43,058 bases of DNA. It comes from a virus. Both the position numbers and the translations under genes were made by a program. The first letter of the stretch is position 1. The number at the start of each line of letters is the position of its first letter. Shown here one piece after another: positions 40,275-43,058 of this stretch. The stretch lies in IMG/VR virus record IMGVR_UViG_3300031999_003535, positions 1 to 43,058 of that record; one strand, written 5' to 3'. The notes under the pieces were generated by a model. The model searched no databases, had not been told where the DNA came from, and saw nothing but the letters and a program-made list of their open reading frames with translations.

Positions 40275-40275
40275 A

Positions 40276-41076
40276 GTGAACCACCAAGAGGCACGCGATC
40301 ACGTCGTCGAGGGCTTTCGGCGCACGTTCGGCCACGCCCCCAAGATTGCCGAAGCGCAGATCCTTCAAGGCATCGGCTGGTTGGAAACCCAATACGGCCA
40401 AGGCTGGCGCGGCAACGGCAAAGGCAGCCACAACTGGGGAGCCATTCAGAGCGGACGAACGCCCTGCGACCCCGCCAAGAGCTTCGAGTACACGGACACC
40501 ACTCCGACCAGTTCGGGCACCAGTGTCCCGTACCGCATTTGCTTCCGCAAGTACGCCGACGATGATGCGGGGGCAGCCGACCTGGCGCGCGTGGCGTACC
40601 AGCGACGGCCGACGGTGCTGGTGGCGGCGACGAAGGGCGACATCATGGCAGTGAGCACGGCTATGTATGACACGACCTACTACCAGGGCTTTGGCCCGAC
40701 GCGGGAAGCGCGGATCGCGAACCACCACCGCGCACTGCTAGCCGCGATCCAAAAGGGAGCCCAGGCGCTCGGCGAAGCGATGCCCGACGGATCGGTGCTG
40801 CCGCCGCGTACGCTGCGGCTCCAAACACCGCGCATGTCTGGGACGGACGTCGAGCGCGCTCAGCGTCTGCTCTGCGGCAACGCTGACGCAGCCGAGGTAC
40901 TGGTCGTATTGGCCGGAGAGCAGTTTGGCACGTTCGGTTCCGTCACCGTTAAGATGGCACGAGCTTTCCAAGCGGCACACGCCGGGCTTGCGTGCGACGG
41001 CATTGTGGGTCCGAGGACGTGGGCGGCGCTCGAAGCCAGCGCGGCCGGGCCACCAGCAAAGTGCGATCACCAGTGA
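40276..41076 (+). CDS. Glucosaminidase-like endolysin with peptidoglycan-binding domain
   Basis: 266 residues from GTG 40276 with GGGAG upstream. The catalytic domain has GIGWLETQYGQGWRGNGKGSHNWGAIQ (E37 likely catalytic), as in glucosaminidase/lysozyme-like enzymes; residues about 190-258 are a PG_binding_1 domain (VERAQRLLCGN...ARAFQAAHAGLACDGIVGPRTWAAL). The catalytic-then-wall-binding arrangement is standard for endolysins and virion lysins of Gram-negative phages. No signal peptide, so export would need the holin. Strongest cell-wall enzyme of the window. Confidence 0.86.
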   Translation: MNHQEARDHVVEGFRRTFGHAPKIAEAQILQGIGWLETQYGQGWRGNGKGSHNWGAIQSGRTPCDPAKSFEYTDTTPTSSGTSVPYRICFRKYADDDAGAADLARVAYQRRPTVLVAATKGDIMAVSTAMYDTTYYQGFGPTREARIANHHRALLAAIQKGAQALGEAMPDGSVLPPRTLRLQTPRMSGTDVERAQRLLCGNADAAEVLVVLAGEQFGTFGSVTVKMARAFQAAHAGLACDGIVGPRTWAALEASAAGPPAKCDHQ

Positions 41077-41082
41077 GGCAGC

Positions 41083-42528
41083 ATGCAAACGAACAAGCGC
41101 GCCAAGCTCTCGGTTAAGGCCGGCTCCGAGCCGACGCGCACGAACATCGGCATCGTGGCCGGCGAGCTGGCGCAGGATGCCTTTGGTAAAGGAGTCCGTT
41201 ACGACGCGGCCAACGCACGCTTTCAAGCCGGGCTCCAGCGCGCTGCCGCGGAGCGCGTGTTTGGCAAGTTCGACGCCGCGCAGGCCAAGCTGTTCGACGA
41301 GTCTTACTCTCACCAGCTCCGGCAGTTGTCAGAGCAGACCGGGTTTGGATTCGCGAAGGAGCGTAGCCCCCTCAAGCTGTTTGGGAACCCGAGCAGCAAC
41401 GAAAGCCCCGCTCTCCGCGCCGCGCACGACATCAACCACTTCGCCCAGTACATGGGCGGGTACGACGTGGACATCAAGCCGTCGCACGAGATCCCGCATC
41501 GGGAGCGCTACACCGTGCAGGTCTGGCAGCGCGGGCGGCCACGCAATCACGCGACGCTCATGGGGCAGTTCTGGGTGTATGACAATCACGTCCTGGGATG
41601 GCGCAGCGCCGCGGACCCCGGCCTCGGCCAGTACGTCAAAGAGCTGAGTGCCAAGCTCGGCGAGGTGCAGACGGCGCCGGCACCGCGCCCGCCCGTATTG
41701 CGCCCGCCTGCGCCGGAACCATCACAAACAGAAAGCGACCGCATGATGAGGGAGGACGAGCGAGCCATGCGACGGTACGCAACGGGGATTCGTCGCGAGG
41801 AGCGCCAAGCGGTCAAGAAGCACAAGCGCAACGACGCCTACTCGCCGTTCGCGGAGCAGCTCCCCGGCGGGCGAGCCGCTGGCATGCAGACCGAGGATTT
41901 CGAGCCTGCCGAACTGGAGCGCGGAGCCAAGCACGAGCTGGAGCATACGCAGGTGCCAGGCCAACCGGCGACGCCGGAGCAGTGGCAGCTAGCTCAAGAG
42001 ATCGCGATGGATCACCTCGCTGAAGACGGGACGTATTACCAAATGCTGGCGCAGATCGAGCAGACGCCCAATCGCCGCTCGCGTCACCGCGAAGGCGACG
42101 AATTGGTGATGGGGATGACCGTGAAGTTCACCGGGCCCTGGCTTTTGGCAGGGACGCCTGTGGAAGTGTTGGAAGTGAAAATGCAGCGAGGCCAAGAGCC
42201 GCGCTTGCTGGTCAAGGCGCTCAACCGGGCGGAGCAGAGCTACCGGCTCGAATACTGGGTGGACGAGTCGGCCATCGAAAGCTACGGGGCGATGCAGCCG
42301 AACGCCACGGGCTACTACGTGTGGCCGCTGACGCGGGACCACAAACCGATGGTGGGTGAGGGGCCGTGGGGTCCGTACCCCGAGCTGACCGGGGCCAAGA
42401 CGTTTGCGCGCATCGGCGCGGCGCTGGGCAAACACGACCGAGCGGTCACGGTTGGCCGCGAGCCATCCTCTCCGAGCTTCAAGATCGTGCGCGTTTACGC
42501 GGCGAAAACCGGAGAGCGGCGAGTCTGA
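41083..42528 (+). CDS. Large phage protein with DUF5661-like segment
   Basis: 481 residues, GAGG before ATG 41083. An N-terminal helical region (IVAGELAQDAFGKGVRYD) is followed by a folded part to about 190, a Pro-rich linker, a charged helical stretch and AELERGAKHELEHT...EIAMDHLAEDGTYYQMLAQIE (around 285-330), which resembles DUF5661 (GxKxExEHT...IAxDHLxExPxYYxxL). The C-terminal part is beta-rich. DUF5661 proteins are of unknown function. No membrane segment. Confidence 0.78.
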   Translation: MQTNKRAKLSVKAGSEPTRTNIGIVAGELAQDAFGKGVRYDAANARFQAGLQRAAAERVFGKFDAAQAKLFDESYSHQLRQLSEQTGFGFAKERSPLKLFGNPSSNESPALRAAHDINHFAQYMGGYDVDIKPSHEIPHRERYTVQVWQRGRPRNHATLMGQFWVYDNHVLGWRSAADPGLGQYVKELSAKLGEVQTAPAPRPPVLRPPAPEPSQTESDRMMREDERAMRRYATGIRREERQAVKKHKRNDAYSPFAEQLPGGRAAGMQTEDFEPAELERGAKHELEHTQVPGQPATPEQWQLAQEIAMDHLAEDGTYYQMLAQIEQTPNRRSRHREGDELVMGMTVKFTGPWLLAGTPVEVLEVKMQRGQEPRLLVKALNRAEQSYRLEYWVDESAIESYGAMQPNATGYYVWPLTRDHKPMVGEGPWGPYPELTGAKTFARIGAALGKHDRAVTVGREPSSPSFKIVRVYAAKTGERRV

Positions 42529-42538
42529 CGCAGAAAAC

Positions 42539-42568
42539 TTGAGCGGCCATGGGTCGGCCGGTTAGCCT
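42539..42568 (+). promoter_or_regulatory. Predicted leaderless promoter
   Basis: TTGAGC (42539-42544), 18 bases, TAGCCT (42563-42568), 7 bases to ATG 42576. Together with the element at 39048-39077 the clearest case. Confidence 0.52.
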
Positions 42569-42575
42569 TGCGGGC

Positions 42576-42935
42576 ATGTCAGAAGTCGTCCTTTCCCTCA
42601 CGCCAGAACAGTACGCCCAGCGAGTCAAGGTCGCCGTCGCGGCGGGCGCGCTCGGGGCGACCATCGCCGTGCTCGTCGGCCGGCGCATCACGCGCATCGA
42701 CAACGTGGTGATTGGCGGACTGTTCACCGGCTTTGCGGCGTACCGCGACCCCCGTGGGACAACGACCGGGACAATGATCGTCGCGGCCATCGAGGGAGCC
42801 ATTTGGGGAGCGACCGACCAGTTCGTGCCGAAGCTCAAGGACTACCTCATGCCGCCGCCCGAGCTGCACAAGGGCCTGGTGCCGTCGAGCATGGCACTGG
42901 AGCCAGCCGTGGCCGGCTACGGCCACGGCTACTGA
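42576..42935 (+). CDS. Small Gly-rich membrane protein
   Basis: 119 residues from ATG 42576. Hydrophobic, Gly/Ala-rich segments (about 18-35, 42-56 and 64-80: VVIGGLFTGFAAYRD, TMIVAAIEGAIWG) are followed by a Pro/Leu-rich C-terminus ending GYGHGY. Starts a new transcription unit by its promoter. No family recognised. Confidence 0.7.
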   Translation: MSEVVLSLTPEQYAQRVKVAVAAGALGATIAVLVGRRITRIDNVVIGGLFTGFAAYRDPRGTTTGTMIVAAIEGAIWGATDQFVPKLKDYLMPPPELHKGLVPSSMALEPAVAGYGHGY

Positions 42936-42942
42936 GTTCGCC

Positions 42943-43058
42943 ATGAGCAGCGACGCGCTGTTTGTAACCGAGCTGTCCGAGGATCAGTTTCCGCCGCCCG
43001 GCAAGTACGTCGCGGCCTCGACGACGCAAGCCTACGGCATGCTGACGGCGATGGTCGC
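42943..43058 (+). CDS. Partial protein at right edge
   Basis: ATG 42943, 7 bases after the previous stop; open to the edge (about 38 codons: MSSDALFVTELSEDQFPPPG...YGMLTAMV). No feature recognisable. Codon ends favour G or C, so a true gene start is likely. Confidence 0.6.
   Translation, partial: MSSDALFVTELSEDQFPPPGKYVAASTTQAYGMLTAMV

Overview
The window is a tightly packed, high-G+C stretch (roughly 60-65% by eye) of what looks like a double-stranded DNA bacteriophage or phage-like element. I see no housekeeping, rRNA or tRNA genes. About 72 genes abut or overlap by a few bases (ATGA, GTGA, TGATG, TAATG junctions). There is a phage-style replication module, several cell-wall-active enzymes and a holin-like protein. 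The host is probably a high-G+C Gram-negative bacterium: there are classical lipoproteins, one with a long Asp-Ala-Gly-rich linker of the kind common in Myxococcota. That host guess is weak. No terminase, portal, tail gene or packaging ATPase is visible, so the virion type cannot be settled here.

Layout. (1) 1-17407, minus strand: a long operon of mostly unrecognised proteins. Its distal part (1-12184) is dominated by small proteins with one or two membrane segments, usually near the C-terminus and followed by a short Lys/Arg tail. Many have an even number of cysteines before the anchor, and several share short motifs. It also holds an Arg/Lys-rich repeat protein, a transglutaminase-fold protein, a second Cys/His/Asp protein and an 808-residue coiled-coil protein. 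(2) 17442-20523, minus: small genes including a RuvC-fold protein lacking the catalytic acids, two exported proteins and a papain-like peptidase. (3) 20564-23819, minus: ribbon-helix-helix regulator, winged-helix replication initiator, AAA+ helicase loader and DnaB helicase; a likely replication origin (iteron-like repeats, a GATC array, an A+T-rich patch) lies inside the initiator gene. (4) 23820-25010: regulatory junction with a zinc-finger gene on the plus strand. (5) 25011-29695, plus: small early-type genes, a DNA methyltransferase, a MazG-like pyrophosphohydrolase and a second ribbon-helix-helix protein. (6) 29727-43058, plus: a membrane-anchored alpha/beta hydrolase, a SNF2 helicase, a lytic transglycosylase, a beta-rich protein that may be structural, a holin-like protein, a metallopeptidase, an M23-like barrel, a glucosaminidase with a peptidoglycan-binding domain, and further small membrane proteins.

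Two observations stand out. First, about a dozen transcription-unit starts share one promoter form: a TTGAC-type box, 16-19 bases, a TAGCCT-type box, then in most cases a start codon only 6-9 bases later, which predicts leaderless mRNAs. Second, the minus-strand operon is an unusual concentration of tail-anchored membrane proteins sharing anchor-adjacent motifs, as might be expected of a virion membrane or a phage-remodelled host membrane; that interpretation is inference.
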